From assembly GCF_000150275.1 (NCBI RefSeq), contig NW_002060947.1, forward strand, positions 2,717,740-2,781,739: a stretch of 64,000 nucleotides of DNA, in the 5' to 3' direction. The position numbers and the translations under genes were made by a program. Positions 12,501 to 24,439 of the stretch are shown in pieces (position 1 is the stretch's first letter; every line of letters begins with the position of its first letter). A model generated the notes under the pieces. It saw nothing but the letters and a program-made list of their open reading frames with translations, made no database searches and was not told the DNA's origin. Origin of the DNA: Trichoplax adhaerens (lineage: Eukaryota; Placozoa; Uniplacotomia; Trichoplacea; Trichoplacidae).

Positions 12501-14530
12501 TGTTACGTCGATGAGCCGGTTAACTATCTAAATACGAGTAGTTCCACATGAATCAGTTGTTTAGATATGAGTGTTTCAAACCACAGGGTATTGATCACCA
12601 ATTTACCGTGGCAAGGAATATCACTGCATAGGTCTTATTGATGCAGATCCGATTATGGTTTATGACTAAAAAATTCGACTACTATAGTACTTGCGCAGCA
12701 AGCGGTATCTTCGTTATTCAATCGCGTACCTTATCTTCGGGTTGAGGTGTGTAGAGCGATTGTTAAAATTAAATTTTAATGGGCAGTACTGTCTATTAAG
12801 GTCTCTGAAAACATTTTTGCTCTGGTCAATAATAGAGTGCTAATAATTATAAGTAATTCATAAGATTATATTTTGATACATTTCCATATAATTACATATA
12901 TTGAGCTTATATTGCTAGGACCAAGCCATAAGCATCTATACGCGTATTTTCGGTTCACTCTTCAGTTGTTCAGTAATACTCGTGTACATCGTACAGTATG
13001 TGACCGGTATTACGACGTGACTTGCAAAATGGTTGGATCGACCGAACATGTAACAGCGACTGATAGTTTGTATTAGAAACTTTAAAGAAATATAATTATT
13101 CAATATTGCGATAAAAAATAATAAAAATATCAAGAGTCAATTGCTCAAGGTTGTACTGATCTGTCTGCGTGGAATTTAAGTCAAATTTAAACTACATTCA
13201 TTCACAATTTAAAGACATAATTTAGGGCAACACTATAGCTAAACATCTTTCAACCATTTTAGAGGGCTCGCCGCGCCCCTGTTAATAGTGGTCTACAGTA
13301 TGGTGTTATAAGCCTACAAGGAGTTACCACCATGGAGCACCGTTAGTTCACAAGGTGTCAATGTTTTGCTACTTCCTTCTCATTCACTATACGATCGCAA
13401 AACACTGCAAGGTATAGTGAGAGACACATTTTTATTGAGAAGTTAGATGAGACTACCAGAGGACAGGAAAAATGGAAGGAATGATCTAGTGTTTGAAGCA
13501 GTGTTGCATAGTGAGTAGACTGAAATCTCTCGGAATCAGAGGTTTTGTAGTGCAAAGTTTCAGCGATAAATTCTTATCACTCGTATAAATGAATGCGAAT
13601 CTCAAGATTTCTTTTTTAACAGACTTTATTAATCCTATTCTAACATATGCATATGTTACTTCGTTATTGTGATACTGTAACAAAGTAAGAGTACAACAAA
13701 TTATAAACATATTAACGGCTGAGAGATTAAGCAGTAATAGACTACTAATCTTTCTTTTATTGTACTGGCATTGTACTCTGTATAACAACCATCAAGATGT
13801 TTTTCATCAAGTTATACGTGTCCAAGTTATAAACATACGATAAAGCTAAGAATGAAGAATCATTGATCACTGACTAATGTATATCCGAGGATAGACATAT
13901 CATAGCTTAGAAGCTATTAGATTTAAACCAGAAATTAAGTCAAGGGGAGGAAAGAAAATTTATCAGCTGTCGTCTTTATAACCGTAATGATAATTAATTA
14001 TTACTTAACAAGGCCGTTATCAAATAAAATAAATAAGAAATGTCATTGAATATTAGTATGCGTAAGATATAAATATTATATAGTAAGGGTTATACTTTAT
14101 CACGAATTAGGTTATAAGTTGGGAAATAATGAATATTTTAACGGGTTACCTACTTAAATTAAATACGCGTTAAAATAAATAAAGTTAATTCAATTTCACA
14201 GCTGTTTCGCTCTGTATTTTACGTTGACGGGCAAACCACCCAAGTTGATAAAAATAGTCCATTCTAAGTACGGTACTATACTGGTAAAGAAATACTCAAT
14301 AAACCTTTAATGGAATAACGATGACAATAGTGAATGCCTTAATAACGTTTTAACCAAAAAAACGTAACAGAAGAGTACCATAGTAACAGGAACGACGTTT
14401 CTCCAAAGGGTCTTCGTGAATTTTACGGCATTCAATAGGGGAAATGGAAGCGAAGATGCGTACAAATCTTTATCAACCTATAACATATCAATTATAGGAC
14501 TGATAGCAAGCATTAACTAGTCTCATTTGA
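6569..14530. other. long non-coding stretch with a LINE remnant
   Basis: Nearly 8 kb between the PRDM13-like start and the sPLA2 stop. On both strands I find only short chance frames (9668-9862, 12873-13133, 13358-13788) with no domain. The one recognisable element is a decayed reverse-transcriptase tail at about 13592-13843. A small inverted repeat sits at 11425-11450 (10-bp arms, 6-bp loop, one T.G pair). A stretch around 12680-12837 is open for more than 50 codons without an ATG. The interval upstream of a developmental regulator could hold enhancers, but nothing in the sequence shows this directly. Confidence 0.55.
13592..13843 (+). pseudogene. degenerate non-LTR retrotransposon RT C-terminal fragment
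   Basis: The plus-strand frame reads FLTDFINPILTYAYVTSLL, then a stop (TGA at 13670-13672), then YCNKVRVQQIINIL and AERLSSNRLLIFLLYW. This resembles the end of LINE-type reverse transcriptases, where a Y-N-x-L-I-x-P-I-L-x-Y-A-x-x-x-W segment precedes a basic Q-K-R-A-A-R-x-I-L-D segment. The internal stop and missing conserved Trp show it is dead. No intact endonuclease, poly-A tail or target-site duplication was recognised, so this is a short fossil. The weak, short match keeps confidence low. Confidence 0.42.
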
Positions 14531-15007
14531 TTAATAACAATGAGTTCTGTCGTAACCGAGATACTTGATTCTGTATTCCCGAATATATTTTTGAATACAT
14601 GCACTGAATTTGGCATCGCACCTACAGACAATGTGGGAACATGTATGAGAGTGATTATCGTAACAGATCGCTTTTTTGGCAATACACTGCCAATTATAAC
14701 TCGCCAAATAGGATGTAGTCCCATGGGCTTTACATATTGAATGCGCTCGCCCATAGCATTGATCGTGCTGCTGACAACATCTATCTATATTATCCACAGG
14801 GTGAGATCCTTTACCACCTATACCACAGAAACAGCCATAATCGATGAGATCGAAACCGGACGTTTTCGAGGAACATTGTAACATGCCACCTAATTGTATA
14901 AAACTCCTTGCTTGAGTTTCATCAGATGATGATACAAGTATGCCTGAATGGTCACATACCACAAATATCCATATCAATGAACTAACTAAGATCTTTTCTA
15001 TTCGCAT
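14531..15007 (-). CDS. secreted phospholipase A2, single exon
   Basis: An intronless 158-aa frame. It starts with a hydrophobic signal peptide (about residues 1-26, LVSSLIWIFVV core). The mature part has the sPLA2 hallmarks: a calcium loop YGCFCGIGGKG, the catalytic helix DRCCQQHDQCYGRA with its His-Asp pair, and a later CRCDAKFSACI segment supplying the structural Asp and two more cysteines. The length and at least twelve cysteines fit group I/II-type enzymes, which hydrolyse the sn-2 ester of phospholipids outside the cell using calcium. In animals such enzymes serve digestion, defence or venom; the sequence alone cannot choose. It is divergent from TBCK, with about 1.8 kb between start codons. 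An overlapping frame at 14488-14754 is a shadow. Confidence 0.92.
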   Translation of the reverse strand: MRIEKILVSSLIWIFVVCDHSGILVSSSDETQARSFIQLGGMLQCSSKTSGFDLIDYGCFCGIGGKGSHPVDNIDRCCQQHDQCYGRAHSICKAHGTTSYLASYNWQCIAKKAICYDNHSHTCSHIVCRCDAKFSACIQKYIREYRIKYLGYDRTHCY

Positions 15008-15364
15008 TCCGCTAATGATTAATTTATAAATGTTTTTACTGTAAATTTTAAACTGTGACTTTACTCGTCTGAAGGATAATTAATTAATGAACGACAAATG
15101 ACAATTGATATAGTAAAAACATTGGGTTCTAGTACAGTAGTTTGCTTTTATGGATATCATATTGATATCATGATCGTGCGCACTAGAGACCCTTGGAGAA
15201 GTCCTTGTCGCGCGTCAATCATAAAGGTAAGAAAAAACATACAGTAGATACCAGAGCCTGCGACAACTGTTCACTAAAAGAAGTAGTTAGTATCGGTAAC
15301 CAAACTATCGATAGGTGTACGCTATACAGTATACTGCATAGAGATGTCGACAGGATAAAATTGT

Positions 15365-15605
15365 CCGACCGCACAATGTACAGTACAGTGTGCAGTACTG
15401 TACCTAACACTCATTGACTACAGTACGCTGCACTGTACAGTATCACTGGATCTCTTGATCTGGTCTTGTCCGAACTCTGGTCACGGACTGAAAGTCCTTG
15501 TACTGTACTGTACTCTAAGTACAGTTTTAGCGCCTTATTACGGCGACCCCAAAATGCTAAATTAAGGACCCTGACTTACAGTACTGTACACTGTACAGAG
15601 TACAG
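15365..15605. repeat. (GTACW)n array, sPLA2 side
   Basis: An interrupted cluster of GTAC tetramers spaced by A or T, with palindromic switches, about 360-600 bp upstream of the sPLA2 start. Same family as the array upstream of TAF13. Confidence 0.75.
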
Positions 15606-16629
15606 TTAATCTGAACATCGAGTGCAAAATCTGAAAGTAAAATGAAGAGAAGTACCCCCCAGTACGACGTGATCTGATACATTCGATATTACAACTTTTG
15701 CATCAATTTGTACAAAATTGATAGCAAATGCATGGATTTAATATGTGCACATAGCTCTTGACTTAGCTAATTTTCATCGGGATAAAGATTAATCAATTAG
15801 TAGGTGTCACAACCGAGATTGTAACACAAGAATTAAACGGGATTCTTTCCTCTAAAGTAGACTTAACTATCTAAGCAACTAACTCTAAGCACTCTTTAAT
15901 CAACCAAACTTAGATTCGAGTCTTAGACGATAGATTACTCACGTTAAGGATCAAAACTTTATTCTAGAAGCTATTTTATTAAAATGTCCGATTGAACGCA
16001 CAACTTACAATTACGACTAGCAACTGATAGCCATCTGTCATCGACTAACGTAACTAACTCTCAATTAAGAACTTTGAGACTTTATATATCCTCACCAACT
16101 TCGTTGGTGCAAAAACAGTAATTAATTAATAACCCAGTCTACATACTTATTATAGCCAGAATCACAACACACTTTCTATGACATTTAATATTAGTTAATT
16201 AGTAGCTAGGTGTCAACATATGATTCATCACACAACAAAATTATAATATTGATGATGCATTAATTAATGAATGTCACAGTAGGTAACTTCTATAATAAGA
16301 GACCTATCTGTATGCGAAGGTTCATAACGATTGATATTTTTTAAGCGTTTTACCAATAGTTTAGTTTTTAAAAACTATTCAAATATATGGAAGAAAACGG
16401 ATCACATCAGTACGTAGTGTAACAACGTACACAATATTGACTATGGACTTCTCTACTGTTACGCTAGATCACGGGCGCAGCTCTTCGTCGATACACACTA
16501 TCAGTATACAGTACACTATAATGTAGTAGTTACTTGAACACCAGTTTCGGCGAATGATTTTGACAACATTTGAAAATTTTCGAGCTGATCGAATTTGTGA
16601 ACAGGTCGAATTGTACGATATCCATATTT

Positions 16630-16790
16630 TAATGGTACAGTACAGTATCAAAGCAAAGTATAAAATTGATTTGTACTGTACTGTACTGTATGATTAAGAT
16701 TAATATACTGTACAGTACTGTACAGTGTACAGCGTACAGTACAGTTTATTATAATACTGTACTGTACAGTATACAGTATGTCATACTGTA
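16630..16790. repeat. (GTACW)n array, TBCK side
   Basis: A dense cluster of GTACT/GTACA pentamers that ends about 50 bp before the TBCK start codon. It therefore lies in the core promoter or 5' UTR. If transcribed, the palindromic units could fold into hairpins. Confidence 0.82.
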
Positions 16791-16838
16791 TATTGCAAGC
16801 CATGCTAATTAAAGATTTGCCGTACATCTATCAGAGCT

Positions 16839-19800
16839 ATGGCTACCCAGCTGACGGAAGGTCTACTTGGCAACGCCGAGCTTGGCGTTTCTACTTTCTT
16901 GGCTGCCCCCTTACCAGCTAATAAATATGGTATAAATGGTTTACCTTTAACTCCGAATTCCATTAAAATTTTAGGAAGATTTCAGCTGTTGAAATCTATT
17001 TCTCATCCATATCTTTGCCAGTATATAGATCTAGTCCGGGGAAAACATGGTAAGAGATACTGTACTACATTGCTAGCTATAAAGTCAACGAAATTGGAAA
17101 CCTACAATGCAAAGCTTTAGCTAAGAACTTAATGTCTGAGGCTTATATTTTCTTTGCTACTAGCTTAAAGTGTAGCTTACTCTGATAAATTGGAAGAATT
17201 TAATCAGTCAGATTATGCTATATATCGGTGAAGTTTCGAGCATGATCTGCGTAATATATAGTATGTCAATGACGTTTTTAAAAAATGACCAACAAGTAAC
17301 GCTTTCTACTTTCAATGTTGCAATATTGTCATTTAACGTGATAAAAATCTAGCGGTGAAGTGCAGTTCAAATTGGATTAAATTACCTATTTTTTAAATAG
17401 TTCTAGAAGATAATGGCATAAATTTACTGATCAGATTTACCTTGATTATTTGCATACGTTTTGATAGAACGTTTATTCGTAGTTTGCGAATATAACAAAA
17501 TTAACCTACAAGATTGTATCCGCAGCGGCAGGCAATTGAGGTATAACTACATTCTTATTAGAGATTTATGTAGCTAAATCAGAGATAATCTAGCAATCAG
17601 TTTTCAGATTAAGGAACTAATATTTGCTGTGATATAGTAGATGGAAAACTACTCGATCACCTTCTACAGTCTATAATATGAATTTCGCTTCATTTTATTC
17701 CATCATTTATTACTGAAAGTGCAACGACTATAGCACAAGTTGGCTATCAAATATTACAGGCTTTAGCGTTTCTTAATACCTATGAAATTGTTCATCGTTC
17801 GCTGACCCCGTTTAACGTTTCACTTGCGAGCGAGGTTAGATATTTCTTTGTGATATAAAGATTTTAAAGCAAGCTCATTGCATTTAATGACCTATTAAAG
17901 CCAATCTTCGATTTATGAAGGCTAATAAGTAAGTGTACTATATATCATAAGTTAATCCTATATTGACTCTACAACTTCTACCAGGGCAACATTAAATTAT
18001 CGCATTTTGGACTGTATTACGTAACTCATTTTGGCAGTTTAACTACCTTTCCTATTGGATATCCCCCGTATTTACCACCTGAAGCCATTGTTGCTGGTCC
18101 AAATTATGCGGCCGAGTTAGGTCCCTCCGGTTTTAAGGTACACTTGGATAAGTTATGATAATATAAAGAGGATTTTTAAATTAATTCTCAATAATTCGCT
18201 TCGTATTGCGATGATATAGCGCACATGATTAAATGCTTATATTGATCAATATCCGATCGTATTTGGTATCATGTAGATTATAATTCTATAGTACTGTGTG
18301 TACTGACCACATATGATTTATTTCCGCTAGTTGATACTATACTCGTAGGCACAGCACAAGTAATACATCAATCAATAGCATTAATTTAGCTTTAAGCAAT
18401 ATTAATCGCTGTGGTAAACCGTCATTTGTTTTTAACGGTAAAATGTTACACGCCCACTATTTCCTAGCCGTTAAGACGAATTTTAGGCATGAGTAGTTTA
18501 TAACGTATCATACAGTAATATCCTGCCCTAAGTATATTCTCATCATTTTGAGGTAACCATAATACTATTAAATTTCATTCACTACTTTAGCTAGAATAAT
18601 ATTTCAGACTTGAAGCCATGATTCTTGTGTGCTCAAATATACTGCTTTAGTTTAAAAGATAGTCGTTTGCGTGTTTTTTGAAGGTGTAGCTAACATTTTA
18701 ATCATATGCATTAAATTGCGACAGTTGTTTCACGTAACTTTTAGTTGCAAAGTGTCAGATATGTGTAGTTTTTCATAGCAGCAGTCGTATAGTTCAACTT
18801 ACAGTTATTACTATGGGTATAAAAGGTTTTATAATTATAGTGTATACTGTAAACCACTTCTGATACTGTAATACCAAATCTAAGGATTCGTAAAACAATT
18901 GAATGTTGGTTATGTTATCGTTTACATCATTTTATCAGTAAAGCGTAAATAAATCTTAAATTACTCCGTTGATATTCAGTATCTTTCTTATGCAACTTCG
19001 TAGGTTGATGTTTGGTCCGTTGGAATTATTTTACTAGAAATGGTCATAGTAAGATGCTTTTTATAATTCAAAATTATTATAACTGCTTTAGAATTAGTCT
19101 TAGTTATTAGAAACTTTAGGAAAATCATACGGCCGCAACATTTGTTGTGATTTATATAACAAACATATCTCTAACTCTGTATATCCATATGACATGTCCA
19201 AGAGTATGAAGAGGCTAAATCTGCCAGTAGTTCGTGAAAGTATTTTGTCACGTAAAATATACTATTACATTTAGTGTTTTGTCCAAGCTATATTCTTTAA
19301 TACCTAAATCGTGACAAATTCAATGGATACTTTAATTTACAATATTGTGATTACATTTCAAAGAGATAATTTTTCCTTAGATTAACTATTTTTAACATCT
19401 AGTTTATCGCATTATGGTATTGTTTTCAATTATCTCGCATTTTCTATGATATACTATGAGTACACTATTAAGGTATATGACTTACAAATGTATACCTATC
19501 CATTATACGTTTTAAATAATATGTAGCAAAGGAACATCTGTGATGGTAGCATAAAGGACTTGCGTGATATTACAGAGGAATTATTGCAGTTATATGAAAG
19601 TATGTTACTAATTTTACTCAGTAGAATGACTAAACTAGAAAACCGATGCAAGGAAATATTCGAATTGTCTTTTCGTAGAAATAAATAAATTTGATCATTT
19701 CTGCAAATATTTTCGAAAACAAACAAGAACTCGTTTTCGAATAAACCAATATCCAATAAATATGTAAATAGGATGCAATTTGCTTTTACAGGGGAAGATG

Positions 19801-22800
19801 ATAGCGCACTGCCTTATTTCATGCAAAAGTTTGGCAATGATAGCATCTTGGTAAGAATGCAATAAATCGTAATATTTAATTCAGATGTTTAAATAACTTG
19901 CATATTTTTGATTTTACTCATTAGTCAGTAAACCCCAAGCTAAAATCATTTATAGAAAAATGTTTGATAGTTTCACCAACGAATAGGTATTTGTATTAAA
20001 ACTCTGGATCGTCTTTACGGTGTATTAGTTTAGCAATATTAAATTAGGTATAATCTGTACTAATCTGATCTTTCTTTGTAAATTATGCTTATCAAGGCTT
20101 CTACCGAAACAGTTACTAGATGATGAATTATTTGAAGAGTTGCGCATCAAGCAGCCAGTAAGATCAGAGATTTTATTAGAAGACTGTTACTTTACTTTAG
20201 TTTTTACTTGTTTAAAGTATTGATCTCTCAATAGGTTCAGTTACATAATACAAAGCTATCTTTTCCATATATGATACAATCCCAAAATATAGGATATCGA
20301 CAACGTGAGTTGATAGATTAAATGATATAGTGTATATATAAGTTCAACGGCATATTTTACCTTTACTTTAAAGGGAGATATGAGAGATTTACATCGCATA
20401 ATTAATACATACTAAAAAGTATTCTATTTCTTAGAATCTCGAAATTCTAAAGGTTCCTTATCGGAAAGGTAGGCGTAACGGCATCTGTATTTTATACCTA
20501 AGACTAATTACTATTCGGTTAAAACTACTATCGTGTGGTTAATTAAGGCTATTTGAAGAAGTTTACTATATTTGGTCACTTGCTGCTGGAGATTTGGAGT
20601 CATTACTAAAGAAATCTAAACTTATAAAGTCCGAACCTCCGATTTGTAGTATGCCAAAGTAAGAGTGGCTGAGATGCTTTTTAGATTAGGATATAATAAA
20701 ATTTTATAACCAATGCGATATTGTGGTAACTTCGTGATTAAAAAGGCGGAAAAATTTTATCCGTTAAACCCTTAAAATCTAATTATAATATTATAGTTTA
20801 ACAACAAATGATGGTTATGCATTCGGACAACCGAAAGATAGATTAAATTTACATGATAACTCTGTTCAAATCCTCCCTTTAGAAAAAGTATTAGAAGTAA
20901 GTATTGATACATAATTAGTTAATTATACACAACGGATTAATAGCGCTATAATTCCATATGGCAAAAATTTTCCTGATCACTTGATGTCGCATTTACTTTT
21001 AGAAAATTGAGTCAATAAACGGAATAGAGCTTTATCCATTGATAGAATATTCACAGTAAGCCAATGCATGGCTTTATATCTGTAAAGTATTCATGTAGTG
21101 ACTGTTTATCTCTTTAATGCAGTTTTGCTCGGCGTCATTAGGTTTACCAGTAGTACGGAGGAAACAAAAGAAACCGCTAAACTTCCTCCTATAATTAAAG
21201 AACGTGATGTTTGTTATCAAGTAAGTTTGCTATTGCGTACTAGTGTAGCACTGTATATTGATAATATTTAAAAGATATGATTAGATATTGTAGTTGTATC
21301 TATTTCATTTTCGCTCAAGCATATTTTCATCAATACTGAAGCTATGGGAACTTTCTTAAGTTAGTAGCTAAGAACGATTTATCTAAAAATTTTTAGACAC
21401 ATAGAATCATTTTATTTCAACGGTTATTGGAGGTTTGTATTTGCCATACTGAAACGTGAATGGAATAAAATCTTATAAATTGTTACAATAACTACTGTTT
21501 TCGTATCGAAACCAAGGGATATCCCCATACGTTGAAAACCCTCTTTTCGGAAGCTGCTACTGATATTCCTCCCCTTTTAAGGGGAAAAGTATGGTCAGCT
21601 CTTCTGGGGATCCGGGTTAGCAGAGCAATGAGTGCATATAAGGCAGTCTGATATTAGAAATTAATGATCATAAAATTTCGACTGATTAATTCTCCTCAGC
21701 TAATTCGATGAATTATTTTAGATTAAGTTTAAAAAAATATTGCAAACAATTTTTTAGGGTAACGTACAAGAAATTTACGATCTGATTGATAAAGAGACGC
21801 CAAATTCTACTGACCGCCAGGTATAATTGGCATAAAGACGTTATCATACTATGGTTTAGTGCGAACAGGAGATAAGAAAGTTGCCTATAACAGTAATATT
21901 GTGTCCATATTTAGATCGAAGTTGATATTCCTAGATGTCACCAGTATGATGGATTGCTTTCATCTCCTACTGGCCATATAAAGTTTAAACGTATTTTAAA
22001 AGCATGGGTTGTGTCACATACTGACTTGGTGTACTGGCAAGGTATGGTCGAATCTATCATAGTTCCTTGACTATTTAATCTATTCAATTGTTAATGATAC
22101 TTGAGCCTATTTTTTTCAGGTCTTGATTCATTGTGTGCTCCTTTCTTACACTTACACTTTAATAATGAGGGTAATTTATTACATCTTAATTATTTTTAGC
22201 TTATAATTTCATCAAAATTAATAACTTTTTTTATTTACTATAGCCTTGGCCTTTGCAAGCCTGTGCGCTTTTATTTCTAAATACTTGCATAATTTTTTCT
22301 TGAAAGATAACTCTCACGTTATTAAAGGTGACTGTAGAAACGATTTCGAAAAGAGAAAGTCTTCTGTTATAGCTGATCTGATTTACAATTACTTAATGCA
22401 ACAATCTTGAATTATTTTACAATTTAAGAATATTTGGCTGTGTTTTCTCAAATGATTGCATATCATGACCCAGAATTGATGGATCATCTAGATAACATCA
22501 GTTTTATTCCTGATGTAAGTATAGCAAACTTTTTTAGGAAATCAAAAGATCGAGCGATATATTTCAGTTAATTAAGAACAAATCATAATCTTGAGATGAC
22601 ATTATATCTTTGTTTATTCTGCGTACTTAGCTATTTGCAATTCCATGGTTTTTGACGGTATATACGCGTAAGTACTTTGATTATCCAAGTTACTAGTTTA
22701 TCGGTATTAATGTGATTCTATGACGACTAGAATTGCTTACATAAAGTTTGACCGTCGGAAATTCATTACATCAAAACTATAGATGTCTTTCCGTTGCTCA

Positions 22801-24439
22801 AAATTTTTCATTTGTGGGATGCGCTCCTTCTCGGAAATAGTTCATTTCCGCTATTTATAGGATTAGGATTGCTGTTTCAATTACGATCTGAATTACTGAG
22901 TTCCGGATTCAACGAATGTATTCTTTTATTTTCTGATTTACCAGGTAAAATGATATTGATTGTAAATTTATACTAAAATTTTTTTAAAATGCAGATGCTA
23001 TAATTTAAGGTTTATTAATTTGCAATATCTTTCGATATTAAAGAATTGGACATCGAAATATGTGTTAAGGAAGCAAAAAGAATGAGTAGTTTGACTCCGC
23101 CAAGTATTTATAGGCGTGTACATGAACGTCGGAAAATAGAGAGAGATTTGCATTCCATCAATCCTTTTGATGTATTATTTGATGACACAGGGGATAGTGA
23201 TGCTCTAAAAGTTATAGTATGCAGATGTCAACTTCATGTTTAAGAATTTTAATATCAAGTTACGTAAGAATGAGCTCCTTAAGTGTGATTATTTCGTTCG
23301 TACTCTTTAGCCAGAAGAAGACTTGCCTACTACTTCACAACGACAGGAAGAAATGTGTCCTCGAATTAATACCAGAGATTTTGTACGAATTTACCAATTA
23401 GATCCAACCGGTAAAGCTTCAGCATTTACAGAGCCTGCCTATCACAGAGTTTTGGTTATTGATACGCGTGATACGGACGAGTATCCTATATCTAATGCTA
23501 ATTTTAATTGAAATTATAATAAATTACTAAAGGGTCGATATGATAGCCAATCTTACGTAATTGTAATTACATTTTCATTCCTTAACCAAGTATTTACTAC
23601 ACTAGATATAATCAGGGCCATATTCCGCGTAGTATAAATATTCCATCTTCTCGTGTTTTAATCGAAAATGCCTTAAACACTACTTCACCCTTAATAACCC
23701 AATTGTTGCAGATGAAAGGAAAAATGGTTGTTGTTGTCGGTAACGCTTCATCTGCAGCTCATACGGTGAGTATTATTTCTACGATGTAAATTATTGCTAT
23801 TATTTCTCTTTACTCTAAAGGGATCCATAATCTGCTACTCTAGCAATTTGGTAGTACAGTTTAACGAATGTAAATTAATTTTTATCGCAGCTGTACATTA
23901 ATATAAGTACACGGTAGTAGTGAAATATAACAAATTATTAAAAAATGTAGTATCAACTGTAGATCTAGTAAAGAGAGATACCGCAGTGCATATAGTCTAG
24001 TAATATACTAAATTACCTTTCTTTAATAAGCTTAGCTATTTTTGTAGTTAGATTAATTACGATAATTCGGATTTTATCAATAGATAATAGATATAATGAT
24101 TTTGGTTAATAAGTCATAGAGCACTTTAGAATAGCTATTATACTTACTCTAATTACTGTAGTATAAATTATATTACATTAATTTATTTAGCGATATTTAT
24201 AAAGATTTAGAGTAGCGAAAGTAATGATAATTATATAGTTCTTGGTATTTTTAGTACCGATACAATGGCCTCTAATAATTTTAATACATTTACAAAAACG
24301 ATAAATTGCAACAATTCTATTGCAGTTCGCGAGACAACTGGTTAAGCTTAAAATTCTCCATGTTTCTGTTCTTAACTTGGATGGTCTGAGTATTTTACGT
24401 CATTTGGGTTTACTGACTCTTCCGTTGGACGATAGATAG
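16839..24439 (+). CDS. TBCK: TBCK, pseudokinase-TBC-rhodanese protein (28 exons)
   Basis: Exons: 16839-17049, 17468-17540, 17720-17834, 17985-18137, 19004-19048, 19527-19599, 19792-19850, 19925-19986, 20097-20157, 20235-20304, 20453-20468, 20548-20658, 20797-20896, 21003-21055, 21142-21220, 21397-21432, 21517-21615, 21758-21820, 21915-22041, 22120-22170, 22244-22327, 22429-22514, 22631-22667, 22783-22944, 23044-23216, 23311-23480, 23606-23765, 24326-24439. They total 2,643 nt, giving 880 aa (human about 893), with every junction in phase. The kinase-like domain (about 1-284) has HRS (120-122) for HRD and HFG (140-142) for DFG, so it is a pseudokinase, as in human. The TBC domain (about 430-680) keeps the Arg finger in IEVDIPR (494-500) and the Gln finger in YWQ (533-535), so RabGAP activity is plausible. 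The C-terminal rhodanese-like domain lacks the catalytic Cys. In mammals TBCK supports endosomal trafficking (FERRY complex) and mTOR signalling. The 3' end of exon 25 is ambiguous by two codons (23210 or 23216). Confidence 0.95.

Larger units (their letters stand above)
15008..16838. other. divergent intergenic region, sPLA2 / TBCK
   Basis: This region separates the start codons of two divergently transcribed genes, so it should carry both promoters. It holds two GTAC-pentamer clusters (about 15365-15605 and 16500-16790). Between them is AT-rich unique sequence with several short frames (15193-15417, 16469-16651) that I take as chance or as translated repeat. I recognise no TATA box or named factor site. 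Confidence 0.6.
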
